From Mycobacterium parmense (GTDB lineage: Bacteria; Actinomycetota; Actinomycetes; Mycobacteriales; Mycobacteriaceae), in NCBI RefSeq assembly GCF_010730575.1, contig NZ_AP022614.1, forward strand, positions 62,001 through 126,000: a stretch of DNA of 64,000 nucleotides, in the 5' to 3' direction. The notes beneath the pieces were generated by a model, which was not told where the DNA came from, ran no database searches, and saw only the letters and a program-made list of their open reading frames with translations. Below are positions 33,380 through 42,203 of the stretch, one piece after another. The translations under genes and the position numbers were made by a program. The first letter of the stretch is position 1; every line of letters begins with the position of its first letter.

Positions 33380-34098
33380 GCCAGTCCGTCACGTCGCAGC
33401 ACAGCGGCTTCTTCTCCGAGGTGCAGCGCGCGGCCACCAAGGTGGCCGCGCCCCAGAACGAGTCGCCCGGCGTCGTGCGACGACGACGCGTCGTCGTCGC
33501 GATCACGCTGGTGGTCGGCGCCGTGGTGCTGGGCTTCTCGCTGCGGTGCCACCCCGGGGAGGACAGCTTCTACTGGTTGACCTTGGCGCTGGCGGCGGTG
33601 TGGCTCGCCGGTGGGTTCATCTCCGGTCCGCTGCACCTCGGCGGCATCTGCTGGCGCGGCCGCAATCAGCGGCCGGTCATCATAGGGACGACGGTCGGGC
33701 TCCTGCTCGGCGGGGTGTTCGTGGTGGGCGGATTGATCGCCCGGGAGATCACGCCCGTGGCCGAGTTGATCACCCGCGTGCTGCTCTACGCCCACCAGGG
33801 GTGGTATCCGGTGATCGTCGCGATCACGCTCGTCAACGGCGTCGCCGAAGAGGTGTTCTTCCGCGGCGCGCTCTACACCGCCCTGGGCCGCTACCACCCC
33901 GTCGTGATCTCGACCGTCCTGTACACCTGCGCGACGCTGGCCAGCGGAAACCCGATGCTCGGTTTCGCCGCGATCATCTTGGGGACGGTGTGCGCCTTCG
34001 AACGCCGGGCGACCGGGGGAGTGCTGGCACCGATGCTCACCCACCTGGTCTGGGGGCTGATCATGGTCCTCGTGTTGCCCCCGATGTTCGGCGTCTGA
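33376..34098 (+). CDS. CPBP-family intramembrane glutamic endopeptidase
   Basis: This 240-residue polytopic membrane protein belongs to the CAAX-protease/bacteriocin-processing (CPBP, ABI) family. Motif 1 is EEVFFRG with Glu158 and Glu159, and later segments supply the histidine of THLVWGLIM. Membrane segments lie near 40-58, 66-82, 100-120, 145-160, 175-190, 195-212 and 220-238. It would cleave substrates inside the membrane; the substrate is unknown. The ATG is inside the stop of the truncated upstream fragment. It converges on the SDR/DUF2867 gene seven bases beyond its stop. Confidence 0.88.
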   Translation: MSQSVTSQHSGFFSEVQRAATKVAAPQNESPGVVRRRRVVVAITLVVGAVVLGFSLRCHPGEDSFYWLTLALAAVWLAGGFISGPLHLGGICWRGRNQRPVIIGTTVGLLLGGVFVVGGLIAREITPVAELITRVLLYAHQGWYPVIVAITLVNGVAEEVFFRGALYTALGRYHPVVISTVLYTCATLASGNPMLGFAAIILGTVCAFERRATGGVLAPMLTHLVWGLIMVLVLPPMFGV

Positions 34099-34104
34099 AG
34101 CCTG

Positions 34105-35448
34105 CTATCCCACCGCGGCCACGACGTCACGCTTGAGCGCGCGGTATGCCGCGGCCTGCAGCGGCCGGGCCGCCAGCCAGTACAACCGCCCCGGGATGCC
34201 GGTCGGAAGGAAGATCGCCCGCTGCGTGTACCGGCTGCCGCCGCCGTCTTGCGGCGTGACCGTCAGTTCCAGCCACGTCCGCCCCGGGGCCCGCCGGCGC
34301 GATCGCAATCGGATCATCGAGCCCGGTTCTCGCTCCTCGATGCTCCAGCGCCGCAGCCGGCGGCCCTGCGCGGCGTTCTCGACCGCCTTCCACAGGGCCT
34401 CGGGGGCGTCGGCGGTCGCGGCGGTCTGCACATCGGAGTACACGACCTCGCCCGCCCAGTCGGGGTCGCTGGGCAGCGCCTCGGCCGGCTCGGATCGCAG
34501 TGACGCCCAGGTAGCTTCGGGCAGGCCGCGTCTCGCGCGGTCAAGCGCGAGGGCGACCGCGCTCCGATAGTCGGTGAGGCCGCCGGGCGGGGGTGCGATG
34601 ACGCCGTCGATGTCCGAATTGCGCATCACCGCATCGCATTCCAGTGATTCGACCAGCGGCCGGGCCAGGCCCGAGGGGATGGGAGTCACCGACCCCACCC
34701 ACAGGCTGGCGATCGTCGGGGTCAAAAACGGCAGCACGATCATGTGGCGCCGGCCCAGGCCGGCCACCTCCGCGTAGATGCGCATCATCTCGCCGTATTC
34801 CAGGACGTCGGGTCCGCCGATATCCCAGGTCCGCGACGAGGGCACCGGCGCACTGGCAGCCGCAACCAGGTAGTGCAGCACGTCGCGTACCGCGATGGGC
34901 TGGATCTTGTTGTGCACCCACTTCGGCGTGGTCATCACCGGCAGCCGGTCGGTGAGGTGGCGGATCATCTCGAACGACGCCGAGCCCGACCCGATGACGA
35001 CCCCCGCCTGCAGCACCAGGGTCTCGATGCCGGAGTCGATCAGGGCGTCGCCCACCGCCGTGCGCGACTCGAGGTGCGGCGAGAGCTTGGTGCCCTCCGG
35101 GTGCAACCCGCTCAGGTACACCACCCGCCGCACCCCGGCACGGCGCGCGGCCGTCACCACGTTGCGCGCGGACCGGGATTCCTCGGCGGCGAAATCCTTC
35201 GACGTGCCCATCGAATGGACCAGGTAATAGACGACGTCGACCCCCTCGAACGCCGCGATGAGCGAGTCGACGTCGCCCAGATCGCCGCGGGCCACCTCGG
35301 CCCGGTCGCGCCACGGCACGTCCGAGAGTTTGGCCGGCATGCGCGCCAGCGCCCGCACCCGATAGCCCTCGTCGAGCAATCGCGGCGCCAGCCGGGCGCC
35401 GATGTATCCCGTCGCCCCGGTCACCAGGCAGCGCACCTGTTCGCTCAT
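34105..35448 (-). CDS. NAD-binding SDR (NmrA-like) with C-terminal DUF2867 domain
   Basis: This is a 447-residue two-domain protein. Residues 1-290 form an atypical SDR: RCLVTGATGYIGARLAPRLL at the start, VYYLVHSMGTSKDF near 75, and VVYLSGLHPEG near 108 in place of YxxxK. Residues 300-447 are a DUF2867 domain, with IEEREPGSMIRLRSRRRAPGRTWLEL and FLPTGIPGRLYWLA. The fold suggests an oxidoreductase or quinone/lipid-binding role; no substrate is known. The ATG at 35448 follows a GGAGG-like GAGGCTCG. A hairpin-forming inverted repeat lies upstream at 35464. Confidence 0.87.
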   Translation of the reverse strand: MSEQVRCLVTGATGYIGARLAPRLLDEGYRVRALARMPAKLSDVPWRDRAEVARGDLGDVDSLIAAFEGVDVVYYLVHSMGTSKDFAAEESRSARNVVTAARRAGVRRVVYLSGLHPEGTKLSPHLESRTAVGDALIDSGIETLVLQAGVVIGSGSASFEMIRHLTDRLPVMTTPKWVHNKIQPIAVRDVLHYLVAAASAPVPSSRTWDIGGPDVLEYGEMMRIYAEVAGLGRRHMIVLPFLTPTIASLWVGSVTPIPSGLARPLVESLECDAVMRNSDIDGVIAPPPGGLTDYRSAVALALDRARRGLPEATWASLRSEPAEALPSDPDWAGEVVYSDVQTAATADAPEALWKAVENAAQGRRLRRWSIEEREPGSMIRLRSRRRAPGRTWLELTVTPQDGGGSRYTQRAIFLPTGIPGRLYWLAARPLQAAAYRALKRDVVAAVG

Positions 35449-35463
35449 CGAGCCTCCGTTTCC

Positions 35464-35489
35464 TGCGTATCAGCCGTTCGGCTGACGCA
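35464..35489. repeat. Inverted repeat between two minus-strand genes
   Basis: TGCGT-AT-CAGCCG-TT-CGGCTG-ACGCA pairs over two arms with a TT loop and a two-base bulge. It lies 15 bases upstream of the SDR/DUF2867 start and 50 bases downstream of the crotonase stop. It could be an operator or a terminator lacking a T-tract. Confidence 0.45.
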
Positions 35490-35538
35490 AAGGAGGATTG
35501 CCCTTTCCGCCGGCCGGTAAGCGCCGCGGCGGTGACCG

Positions 35539-36351
35539 TCAGCGGTCGGTGAAGCGCGGGGTGCGGCGCTGCTGGAATGCCGTTGCCCCCTCGATGAAGT
35601 CGTGCGCCCGCAGCAGCCCCGACTGCCCCTCGTACTCGCGCTGCAGGGTCGGGTCCAACTCGGTGAGCGTGGCCGCGTTGATCGCGAGTTTGGTCTTGCC
35701 GAACGCCACGGCCGGCCCCGCCAGCAGGCGTGCGATCACCTTGTCCACCTCGGCTTCGAAGCCGTCGGCCGGGTAGACCGCGCTGATCAGGCCGTAGGCC
35801 AGCGCGTCGGCGGCCGGCAGCCGTTCGGGCAGCAGCGCCATGCGCATCGCGCGGATCCGGCCGACCGCGGCGGCGATCAGCGTCGACGCGCCGCCGTCGG
35901 GCATCAGCCCTATCTGAGTGAAGGCGAGCATGAAAAACGCCTTCTCCGAAGCCAATACGACGTCGCAGGCGAGGGCCAGCGACACGCCGACGCCGGCGGC
36001 CGGTCCCTGCACCACGGCCACCACCGGATGCGGCAACGTGGTGATGGCCCGCATCAGCCGGTTGATCTCGAGGATGATCTCGTCCGGCGGGACTGCGCCG
36101 CCGCGGGACACGTCGTCGGCGCTTATGCCCGCCCCGGAGCAGAAGCCGCGCCCCGCACCCCCGAGGCGCACAACCCTGACGTCGGGGTCCGTCGCGGCGA
36201 GCTCGATCGCGTCGGCGAGCCCCGTGATCACCGGAACGGTTAGCGAATTCAGGCTGTCGGCACGGTCGATGGTCACCGACAGCACGCCCTCGGACAGCGC
36301 GACGTCGAGACCCGTGACGGGGTTCAGGGTGTCGATCACGGATTGCGGCAT
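35539..36351 (-). CDS. Enoyl-CoA hydratase/isomerase family protein
   Basis: This is a 270-residue crotonase. [15 protein letters not shown] near residue 70 and [21 protein letters not shown] near 115-135 form the oxyanion hole. [16 protein letters not shown] follows. The usual hydratase Glu pair is not both present: one position is Val/Ser and one Asp. An isomerase or other crotonase reaction is therefore possible. The position, divergent from mcr, matches my memory of echA10/echA11 (Rv1141c-Rv1142c) in H37Rv. The start ATG at 36351 leaves 129 bases shared with mcr. Confidence 0.9.
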   Translation of the reverse strand: MPQSVIDTLNPVTGLDVALSEGVLSVTIDRADSLNSLTVPVITGLADAIELAATDPDVRVVRLGGAGRGFCSGAGISADDVSRGGAVPPDEIILEINRLMRAITTLPHPVVAVVQGPAAGVGVSLALACDVVLASEKAFFMLAFTQIGLMPDGGASTLIAAAVGRIRAMRMALLPERLPAADALAYGLISAVYPADGFEAEVDKVIARLLAGPAVAFGKTKLAINAATLTELDPTLQREYEGQSGLLRAHDFIEGATAFQQRRTPRFTDR

Positions 36352-36480
36352 GAGCTCACATTAGGTGACCGGGAAAGCGACCGGCCTACGCGGCCGCCGG
36401 GTGCGGCTGCAAAGATGCGATCGGCCGGTGTTTTCCGGGTTCCGGCCGAGCCGTCAGAGCAGACGAAAGGTCGGTGTGCC

Positions 36481-37566
36481 GTGGCTGGACCGCTGAGTGG
36501 GTTGCGTGTGGTGGAGCTGGCGGGCATCGGCCCCGGCCCGCACGCCGCGATGATCCTGGGCGACCTGGGAGCCGACGTGGTGCGCATCGACCGGCCGTCC
36601 AAGGGCCCGGGCGGGGTGGCCAAGGACGCCATGCTGCGCAACCGGCGCATCGTGACGGCCGACCTCAAGTCCGACGAGGGGCGCGGATTCGTGCTCAAGC
36701 TGGTGGCAAAGGCCGACGTGCTGATCGAGGGCTTTCGCCCGGGCGTCACCGAGCGCCTGGGGCTGGGTCCCGAGCAGTGCGCCGCGGTCAACGACCGGCT
36801 GATCTATGCCCGGATGACCGGCTGGGGCCAGACCGGCCCGCGCAGCCAGCAGGCGGGCCACGACATCAACTACATCTCGCTCAACGGCATCCTGCACGCC
36901 ATCGGCCGCGCCGACCAGCGGCCGGTGCCGCCGTTGAACCTGGTCGGCGACTTCGGCGGCGGGTCGATGTTCTTGCTGCTGGGCATCCTGTCTGCCCTCT
37001 GGGAGCGGCAGACGTCCGGCAAGGGCCAGGTGGTCGACGCCGCGATGGTGGACGGTTCCAGCATCCTGATCCAGATGATGTGGTCGATGCGGGGCATGGG
37101 CGTCTGGTCGGACACCCGCGGCGTCAACATGCTCGACGGCGGCGCGCCCTACTACGACACCTACGAGTGCGCCGACGGCCGCTACGTCGCCGTCGGCGCG
37201 ATCGAGCCCCAGTTCTACGCGGCCATGCTGACCGGCCTGGGTCTGGACGGCGCCGACCTGCCGCCGCAGAACGACGTCAGCCGCTGGCCGGAACTGCGCG
37301 CGGTGTTGACCGAGAAGTTCGCCGGCCGCGACCGCGACCACTGGGCTAAGGTGTTCGCGGACTCCGACGCCTGCGTGACGCCGGTGCTGGCGTTCGGCGA
37401 GGTGCACACCGAGCCGCACATCACCGAGCGCAACACCTTTTACGAGGTCAACGGAAGTCTCGAGCCATTGCCCGCGCCGCGGTTCTCCCGGTCCGTACCC
37501 GACACACCGCGGCCCCCGGCGGCGCCGCTGGACGACGCCGAAGCCGTGCTCAGGGATTGGGTATAG
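36481..37566 (+). CDS. mcr: Alpha-methylacyl-CoA racemase (CaiB/BaiF family)
   Basis: This enzyme interconverts (R)- and (S)-2-methylacyl-CoA, needed to degrade methyl-branched and sterol side chains. The 361-residue length fits M. tuberculosis Mcr (about 360). Catalytic residues are in place: His127 in AGHDINY, Asp157 in VGDFGGG and Glu242 in AIEPQF, each one residue beyond the published His126/Asp156/Glu241 numbering. The start is [33 protein letters not shown], the family signature. GTG at 36481 is chosen because upstream in-frame sequence overlaps the divergent promoter. It is followed after 54 bases by the SDR. Confidence 0.92.
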   Translation: MAGPLSGLRVVELAGIGPGPHAAMILGDLGADVVRIDRPSKGPGGVAKDAMLRNRRIVTADLKSDEGRGFVLKLVAKADVLIEGFRPGVTERLGLGPEQCAAVNDRLIYARMTGWGQTGPRSQQAGHDINYISLNGILHAIGRADQRPVPPLNLVGDFGGGSMFLLLGILSALWERQTSGKGQVVDAAMVDGSSILIQMMWSMRGMGVWSDTRGVNMLDGGAPYYDTYECADGRYVAVGAIEPQFYAAMLTGLGLDGADLPPQNDVSRWPELRAVLTEKFAGRDRDHWAKVFADSDACVTPVLAFGEVHTEPHITERNTFYEVNGSLEPLPAPRFSRSVPDTPRPPAAPLDDAEAVLRDWV

Positions 37567-37569
37567 TTC

Positions 37570-37589
37570 CCGACCAACAGGTTGGTCGG
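37570..37589. promoter_or_regulatory. Long palindrome upstream of the 3-hydroxyacyl-CoA dehydrogenase-like SDR
   Basis: CCGACCAACAGGTTGGTCGG is a 20-base inverted repeat, perfect except for the central AG. It starts right after the mcr stop and ends 31 bases before the SDR start. It contains CCAAC-N2-GTTGG, also found before the thiolase at 29412. This is typical of a TetR-family operator. Confidence 0.55.
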
Positions 37590-37620
37590 TAGAACTTCAG
37601 CAGCGATAGGAAGGATTCGG

Positions 37621-38385
37621 ATGCAGATCAGGGACGCCGTAGCCGTCGTCACCGGGGGTGCCTCGGGGCTGGGCCTGGCCACCACCAAGAGGCTGCTCGA
37701 CGCCGGCGCGCAGGTGGTGGTGATCGACCTCCGGGGCGAGGAGGCCGTTCGCGAGCTCGGCGAGCGCGCGCGATTCGTGGAGGCCGACGTCACCGACGAG
37801 GCCGCCGTCGCCAAGGCGCTGGACGTGGCGGAGTCGCTGGGCCCGCTGCGCATCAACGTCAACTGTGCCGGCATCGGCAACGCCATCAAGACGCTGTCCA
37901 AGGACGGCCCGTTCCCGCTGGACGGCTTCAAGAAGGTCATCGGGGTCAACCTGATCGGCACGTTCAACGTGCTGCGGTTGGCCGCCGAGCGCATCGCCAA
38001 GACCGAACCCGTCGGCCCGCCGGACTCCCCGGAGCGGGGCGTCATCGTCAACACCGCCTCGGTCGCGGCGTTCGAGGGCCAGATCGGCCAGGCCGCCTAC
38101 TCGGCGTCCAAGGGCGGCGTGGTCGGGATGACGCTGCCGATCGCACGCGACCTGGCGCGCGAACTCATCCGCGTGGTGACCATCGCGCCCGGTCTGTTCA
38201 AGACCCCGTTGCTGGGTTCCCTGCCCGAGGAGGCGCAGAAGTCGCTGGGCAAGCAGGTGCCCCACCCGGCTCGGCTCGGCGACCCCGACGAATACGGTGC
38301 GCTCGCGGTCCACATCATCGAGAATCCGATGCTCAACGGCGAGGTCATCCGCCTCGACGGCGCCATCCGGATGGCGCCCCGCTGA
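37621..38385 (+). CDS. SDR, 3-hydroxyacyl-CoA dehydrogenase type (HSD17B10-like)
   Basis: This is a 254-residue classical [18 protein letters not shown] (residues 9-23) binds NAD, with Asp36-type acidic VVIDLRG after it. NCAGIGNA replaces NNAG. The catalytic Ser is in [11 protein letters not shown] and the YxxxK in YSASKGGVV. The insertion around [14 protein letters not shown] and the ending [11 protein letters not shown] are characteristic of type 10 17-beta-hydroxysteroid / 3-hydroxyacyl-CoA dehydrogenases. AGGAAGG precedes the ATG at 37621. It follows mcr, as Rv1144 follows mcr in H37Rv (from memory), and should act on branched or sterol-derived acyl-CoAs. Confidence 0.9.
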   Translation: MQIRDAVAVVTGGASGLGLATTKRLLDAGAQVVVIDLRGEEAVRELGERARFVEADVTDEAAVAKALDVAESLGPLRINVNCAGIGNAIKTLSKDGPFPLDGFKKVIGVNLIGTFNVLRLAAERIAKTEPVGPPDSPERGVIVNTASVAAFEGQIGQAAYSASKGGVVGMTLPIARDLARELIRVVTIAPGLFKTPLLGSLPEEAQKSLGKQVPHPARLGDPDEYGALAVHIIENPMLNGEVIRLDGAIRMAPR

Positions 38386-38433
38386 GCACCGGTGACCCCG
38401 GAGACACGGAGACACCGGAGACACCGGAGACAA

Positions 38434-38464
38434 GGAAAGCCCCCCGCGTCGCGGGGGGCTTTCC
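38434..38464. terminator. Strong hairpin terminator
   Basis: GGAAAGCCCCCCGC, a GTC loop, and the exact complement make a 14-pair stem right after the SDR gene. There is no U-tract, a common form in mycobacteria. It could serve both the SDR and the tiny ORFs on the opposite strand. Short direct repeats of GGAGACACC lie just before it (about 38400-38432). Confidence 0.75.
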
Positions 38465-38487
38465 TAACTCGGCGAGGGATCCGTCGG

Positions 38488-38550
38488 CTAGCGGCGGAAC
38501 CATCGACTGACGGCGGGTTCGGCCATTAAAAGGCGCGCAAGCACACTCAT
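38488..38550 (-). CDS. Candidate 20-residue ORF
   Basis: ATG at 38550 opens a 20-codon frame, MSVLARLLMAEPAVSRWFRR, ending in TAG. A GAGGT that overlaps the stop of the preceding tiny ORF lies six bases before the ATG, so the spacing looks functional and coupled. The peptide would be cationic and amphipathic. It is too short to be judged by composition, and no family is recognised. It ends 24 bases from the strong hairpin at 38434-38464. Confidence 0.35.
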   Translation of the reverse strand: MSVLARLLMAEPAVSRWFRR

Positions 38551-38558
38551 GGGTTACC

Positions 38559-38690
38559 TCAACTCGCCGTCGGCAGCGAGTCTTCGAACTGCTCTGAGGT
38601 GACGCCCTCGACGAGCATGTCGCCGTGGTAGAGGGCTTCGAAGTCAGCTTTGATGACGTCGGCACTTGAGTCGTCGATCCACATGTCCAT
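38559..38690 (-). CDS. Candidate 43-residue acidic ORF
   Basis: The frame encodes MDMWIDDSSADVIKADFEAL then YHGDMLVEGVTSEQFEDSLPTAS. It is strongly acidic and looks protein-like, unlike the arginine-rich shadows typical of this DNA. The ATG at 38690 and one at 38684 are possible starts. An AAGGGCGG lies about 13 bases upstream of the first, farther than ideal. The frame is open for a further 42 codons upstream, but those are not convincing. Function unknown; it is divergent from mmpL and directly upstream of a 20-residue ORF. Confidence 0.4.
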   Translation of the reverse strand: MDMWIDDSSADVIKADFEALYHGDMLVEGVTSEQFEDSLPTAS

Positions 38691-38989
38691 GAGCGTATGG
38701 GCCGCCCTTAAGGAATCTTTGAGTCCCCATTCGGAAAATGGTGGCAATTTACTGGCCGGTAGGTTTCTCGCCGGTAAGGGGGCCAATCCGCCTCCTGATC
38801 TGCTCACCTGACGCATACTTTTCTTGCCGGACTCTTACTCTCGGGCAGGTTTGACGTTTGCGGTGAACCAAACGGATGCGGCCTTCGTAGAGGTGGCAGG
38901 AGCTGTTCGGCACCTGTTACTTAGCGTTGTTAAGTTATCGCCGGTAGCGCGGCCGGGTCTCGGGCCCGGCGGCGGGGAGGGCTCGAAAT

Positions 38990-41323
38990 ATGCTGCAGGG
39001 GATCGCGCGTCTGGCCATCGCCGCGCCGCGGCGCATCATCGCCATCGGTGTTCTGGTTTTCGTGGCCGCCGCGGTGTTCGGGATCCCGGTCGCCAAGACC
39101 CTTTCCGCCGGCGGGTTCCAGGACCCCAACTCCGAGTCCTCCCACGCCCTCGATGTGCTCCGGCACAAGTTCGGGCAGAGCGATCAGCAGATGCTCATCC
39201 TGGTCACCGCGCCCGACGGCGCCCGCAGCGAACAGGCCGCCAAGGTGGGCACCGATCTCGCCGGCGTCCTGCAGCGCTCGCCGCTGGTGTACAACGTGAC
39301 CTCGCCCTGGACCGCGCCCCCGCAGGCGTCCGCCGACCTGATCAGCACCGACGGCAAAACGGGACTGATCGTGGTCAACCTCAAGGGCGGTGAGAACAAC
39401 GCGCAGAAATACGCCCAGACCCTGTCGGACGACTTCGTCCACGACCGCGACGGTGTCACCGTCCGCGCGGGTGGCACGGCCATGGTCTACGCGCAGATCA
39501 ACACCCAGAACCAGAAAGACCTCCTGGAGATGGAGGCGATCGCGATCCCGCTGAGCTTCCTCGTGTTGATCTGGGTGTTCGGCGGGCTGCTGGCAGCGGC
39601 GCTGCCGATGGCCCTGGGCGCATTGGCCGTCGTGGGCTCCATGTCGGTGCTGCACCTCATGACGTTCACCACCGAGGTGTCCATCTTCGCGCTCAACCTG
39701 AGCACGGCGATGGGTTTGGCGCTGGCCATCGACTACACGCTGCTGATCGTCAGCCGCTACCGCGACGAGTTGGCCGAGGGCCGGGACCGCCACGACGCGC
39801 TGGTCCGCACCATGGTCACGTCGGGACGCACGGTGTTGTTCTCCGCGGTCACGGTTGCGCTGTCCATGTCGGCCACGGCCCTGTTCCCGATGTACTTCCT
39901 CAAGTCGTTCGCCTACGCGGGCATCGCCACGGTGGCGTTCGTCGCCATCGCGTCCATCGTGCTCACCCCGGCCGCGATCGTCCTGCTGGGCCCGCGGCTG
40001 GACGCCCTGGACGTGCGCCGGCTGCTGCGGCGTATCTCAGGCAGGGGGGACCCGGCACCCAAGCCCGTCGAGCAGCTGTTCTGGTACCGGTCCAGCAAGT
40101 TCGTGATGCGGCACTGGCTACCCGTCGGCCTGGCCGTCATCGCGTTCCTGGTGTTGCTCGGCGTCCCGTTCGCCTCGGTGAAATGGGGCTTCCCGGACGA
40201 GCGGGTGCTGCCGCGGTCGGCGTCGGCGCATCAGGTCGGTGAGCAGTTGCGGCACAACTTCGCGCACGACTCCGCGACGGCGGTGCCCGTCGTCATCCCC
40301 GACGCGCAAGGCCTGGGACCGGCCGACCTCGACACGTACGCCGTCGCCCTCTCGCAGGTGCCCGACGTGTCGGCGGTGACCTCGCCGACGGGGACGTTCG
40401 TCGCAGGCAAACTGGTGAGCCCGCCCGCCGCGGCCGCCGGGATGGCCGACGGCAGTGCCTTCCTGACCGTGAGCAGCACGGCGCCGCTGTTCTCGCCCGC
40501 CTCGGCCACCCAGCTCTCCCGGCTGCACGCGGTGCCCGGGCCGGCGGGCCGGCCGGTCGAGATGGCCGGCGTCGCGCAGGTCAACCGGGACAGCGTGAAC
40601 GCCGTGACGCACCGGCTCGCGCCGGTGCTGGGACTGATGGCCCTCATCACGTGCTGCCTGCTGTTCCTGCTCACGGGCAGCGTGCTGCTGCCGCTCAAGG
40701 CGCTGGTCTGCAATGTTCTGTCGCTGAGCGCGGCCTTCGGCGCACTGGTCTGGATCTTCCAGGACGGCCACTGGGGAGCGCTGGGCACGACGCCGAGCGG
40801 CACGTTGGTGGCGAACATGCCCGTCCTGCTGTTCTGCATCGCATTCGGCCTGTCCATGGACTACGAGGTCTTCCTGGTTTCGAGGATCCGGGAGTACTGG
40901 CTGGCCTCGGGCGCGGCCCGGCCGGCGACGCCGAGCCCCGCCGAGGCGCGCGCCGCCAACGACGAGAGCGTTGCGCTGGGTGTCGCCCGCACCGGCCGGG
41001 TGATCACCGCCGCGGCGCTGGTGATGTCGATGTCGTTCGCCGCGCTGATGCCCGCGCACGTGTCGTTCATGCGGATGTTCGGCATGGGCCTGACGCTGGC
41101 GGTCATCGCGGACGCCACGCTGGTGCGAATGGTCCTGGTCCCGGCGTTCATGCACATACTGGGGCGTTGGAACTGGTGGGCGCCCGCCCCGCTGGCGTGG
41201 TTGCACGACCGGCTGGGCATCACCGAGGCGCCCGCTGCGCAGGCCGCGAGCCCCGAGCGGAGCGACGCGCCGCTGGGGCACAACGGGCGTCCGGTCACGG
41301 AGTCGGTCACCAAGATTGGCTAG
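38990..41323 (+). CDS. MMPL/RND-family transporter (MmpL13-like)
   Basis: This 777-residue inner-membrane RND transporter has one membrane segment near residues 15-35, a periplasmic loop, and a bundle of five (about 175-350). A single helix near 375-395 opens the second half, followed by a second periplasmic loop and a second bundle (about 545-720). The proton-relay motif ALAIDYTLLIVSRYRDE near 245-260 and its repeat FGLSMDYEVFLVSRIREYW near 620-640 carry the expected Asp-Tyr pairs. In H37Rv this locus is split into mmpL13a/mmpL13b (as I recall); here it is one intact frame. GGGGAGG precedes the ATG. Likely cargo is a lipid or siderophore-like molecule, not known. Confidence 0.9.
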   Translation: MLQGIARLAIAAPRRIIAIGVLVFVAAAVFGIPVAKTLSAGGFQDPNSESSHALDVLRHKFGQSDQQMLILVTAPDGARSEQAAKVGTDLAGVLQRSPLVYNVTSPWTAPPQASADLISTDGKTGLIVVNLKGGENNAQKYAQTLSDDFVHDRDGVTVRAGGTAMVYAQINTQNQKDLLEMEAIAIPLSFLVLIWVFGGLLAAALPMALGALAVVGSMSVLHLMTFTTEVSIFALNLSTAMGLALAIDYTLLIVSRYRDELAEGRDRHDALVRTMVTSGRTVLFSAVTVALSMSATALFPMYFLKSFAYAGIATVAFVAIASIVLTPAAIVLLGPRLDALDVRRLLRRISGRGDPAPKPVEQLFWYRSSKFVMRHWLPVGLAVIAFLVLLGVPFASVKWGFPDERVLPRSASAHQVGEQLRHNFAHDSATAVPVVIPDAQGLGPADLDTYAVALSQVPDVSAVTSPTGTFVAGKLVSPPAAAAGMADGSAFLTVSSTAPLFSPASATQLSRLHAVPGPAGRPVEMAGVAQVNRDSVNAVTHRLAPVLGLMALITCCLLFLLTGSVLLPLKALVCNVLSLSAAFGALVWIFQDGHWGALGTTPSGTLVANMPVLLFCIAFGLSMDYEVFLVSRIREYWLASGAARPATPSPAEARAANDESVALGVARTGRVITAAALVMSMSFAALMPAHVSFMRMFGMGLTLAVIADATLVRMVLVPAFMHILGRWNWWAPAPLAWLHDRLGITEAPAAQAASPERSDAPLGHNGRPVTESVTKIG

Positions 41324-41342
41324 CGAGGGCGCAGCGGCGAAC

Positions 41343-41456
41343 GTGACGCCGGCAACGAATCCCAGGCTCGACAATCCGCTCTTCGCGCGGATCTGGCCGT
41401 TCGTTGCCGCCCACGAAGCTGAGGCGCTGCGGCGCCGACCGGACCCGGCCGCCTAG
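41343..41456 (+). pseudogene. 5' remnant of a class I SAM methyltransferase gene
   Basis: GTG at 41343 opens 37 codons reading VTPATNPRLDNPLFARIWPF then [17 protein letters not shown] and a stop. NPLFARIWPFVAAHEAEALRR is the characteristic start of mycobacterial methyltransferases of the Rv1147 type, where it leads into the glycine-rich SAM loop. Here the SAM loop and everything after it are missing. The position after mmpL13 matches Rv1147 in H37Rv, from memory. The remnant overlaps the end of the converging sirtuin gene. Confidence 0.55.
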
Positions 41457-42166
41457 CTCAGTAGTGCGGGCAACCGCTGCAGCAGCCCGGGCAGGGCCCG
41501 GCTGGCGGGCTCGCGGATGCTGATCGTGGCGTTGTGGGTCAGCGGCGTGACCTCGGGGTTGACCTCGATGACGGCCGTGCCGCGCGCCAGCGCGAGCTCG
41601 GGCAGACCGGCCGCCGGATAGACCATCGCGGAAGTGCCCACGACCACCACCACGTCGGCGGCCTCGGTCGCTTCGACGGCGCGCTGCCACGGCTCGTCGG
41701 GCAGCGGCTCACCGAACCACACGATGTCGGGCCGGATCAGGCCGCCGCAGTGGCAGACCGGCGGTTCGACCTCGAGCAACGGTTCCGGCATCTGCGGCAG
41801 GTCGCCGTTGTAGCGCATACCGCAACTGGCGCAACGGAATTCGAATAGGCTACCGTGCAGGTGATGCACCGGCGCGCTGCCGGCGCGCTCATGCAGGTCG
41901 TCGACGTTCTGGGTGACGACGCTGACCTCGACGTGGTCCTGCCAGGCGGCGATCGCCCGGTGCCCCGCATTGGGCATCACGTCGGCCACCAGGTAGTGGC
42001 GCCACAGATACCAGCCCCAGACCCGCTCGGGATTGTCACGCCATCCCTGGGTGCTGGACAACTCGTAGGGATCGAAGCGCGCCCACAGCCCGTTCTTGTC
42101 GTCGCGGAACGTCGGCACGCCGCTCTCGGCGGAGATTCCCGCGCCGCTCAGGACCGTTATTCGCAT
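41453..42166 (-). CDS. NAD-dependent protein deacylase, sirtuin family
   Basis: This is a 237-residue Sir2-family enzyme that removes acyl groups from lysines using NAD+. Motifs: [15 protein letters not shown] (residues 8-22), [12 protein letters not shown] near 95 and HHLHGSLF with the catalytic His near 112. A four-Cys zinc site is formed by CASCG and CHCGG, and [16 protein letters not shown] near 180 completes the set. WYLWRHY contains YxxR, the signature of sirtuins that prefer succinyl/malonyl lysine. The ATG at 42166 gives the same length I recall for Rv1151c. It is divergent from a GntR gene only 37 bases away. Confidence 0.92.
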   Translation of the reverse strand: MRITVLSGAGISAESGVPTFRDDKNGLWARFDPYELSSTQGWRDNPERVWGWYLWRHYLVADVMPNAGHRAIAAWQDHVEVSVVTQNVDDLHERAGSAPVHHLHGSLFEFRCASCGMRYNGDLPQMPEPLLEVEPPVCHCGGLIRPDIVWFGEPLPDEPWQRAVEATEAADVVVVVGTSAMVYPAAGLPELALARGTAVIEVNPEVTPLTHNATISIREPASRALPGLLQRLPALLS

Positions 42167-42203
42167 CTCACAAAGATAGTCGCGCCGGGGACATACTGAG
42201 TGG

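Noticed and set aside
38396..38432. Three short direct repeats of GGAGACACC, considered as a CRISPR-like array
   Set aside because: Units are about nine bases with no spacers and no cas genes. They look like a simple tandem repeat next to a terminator.
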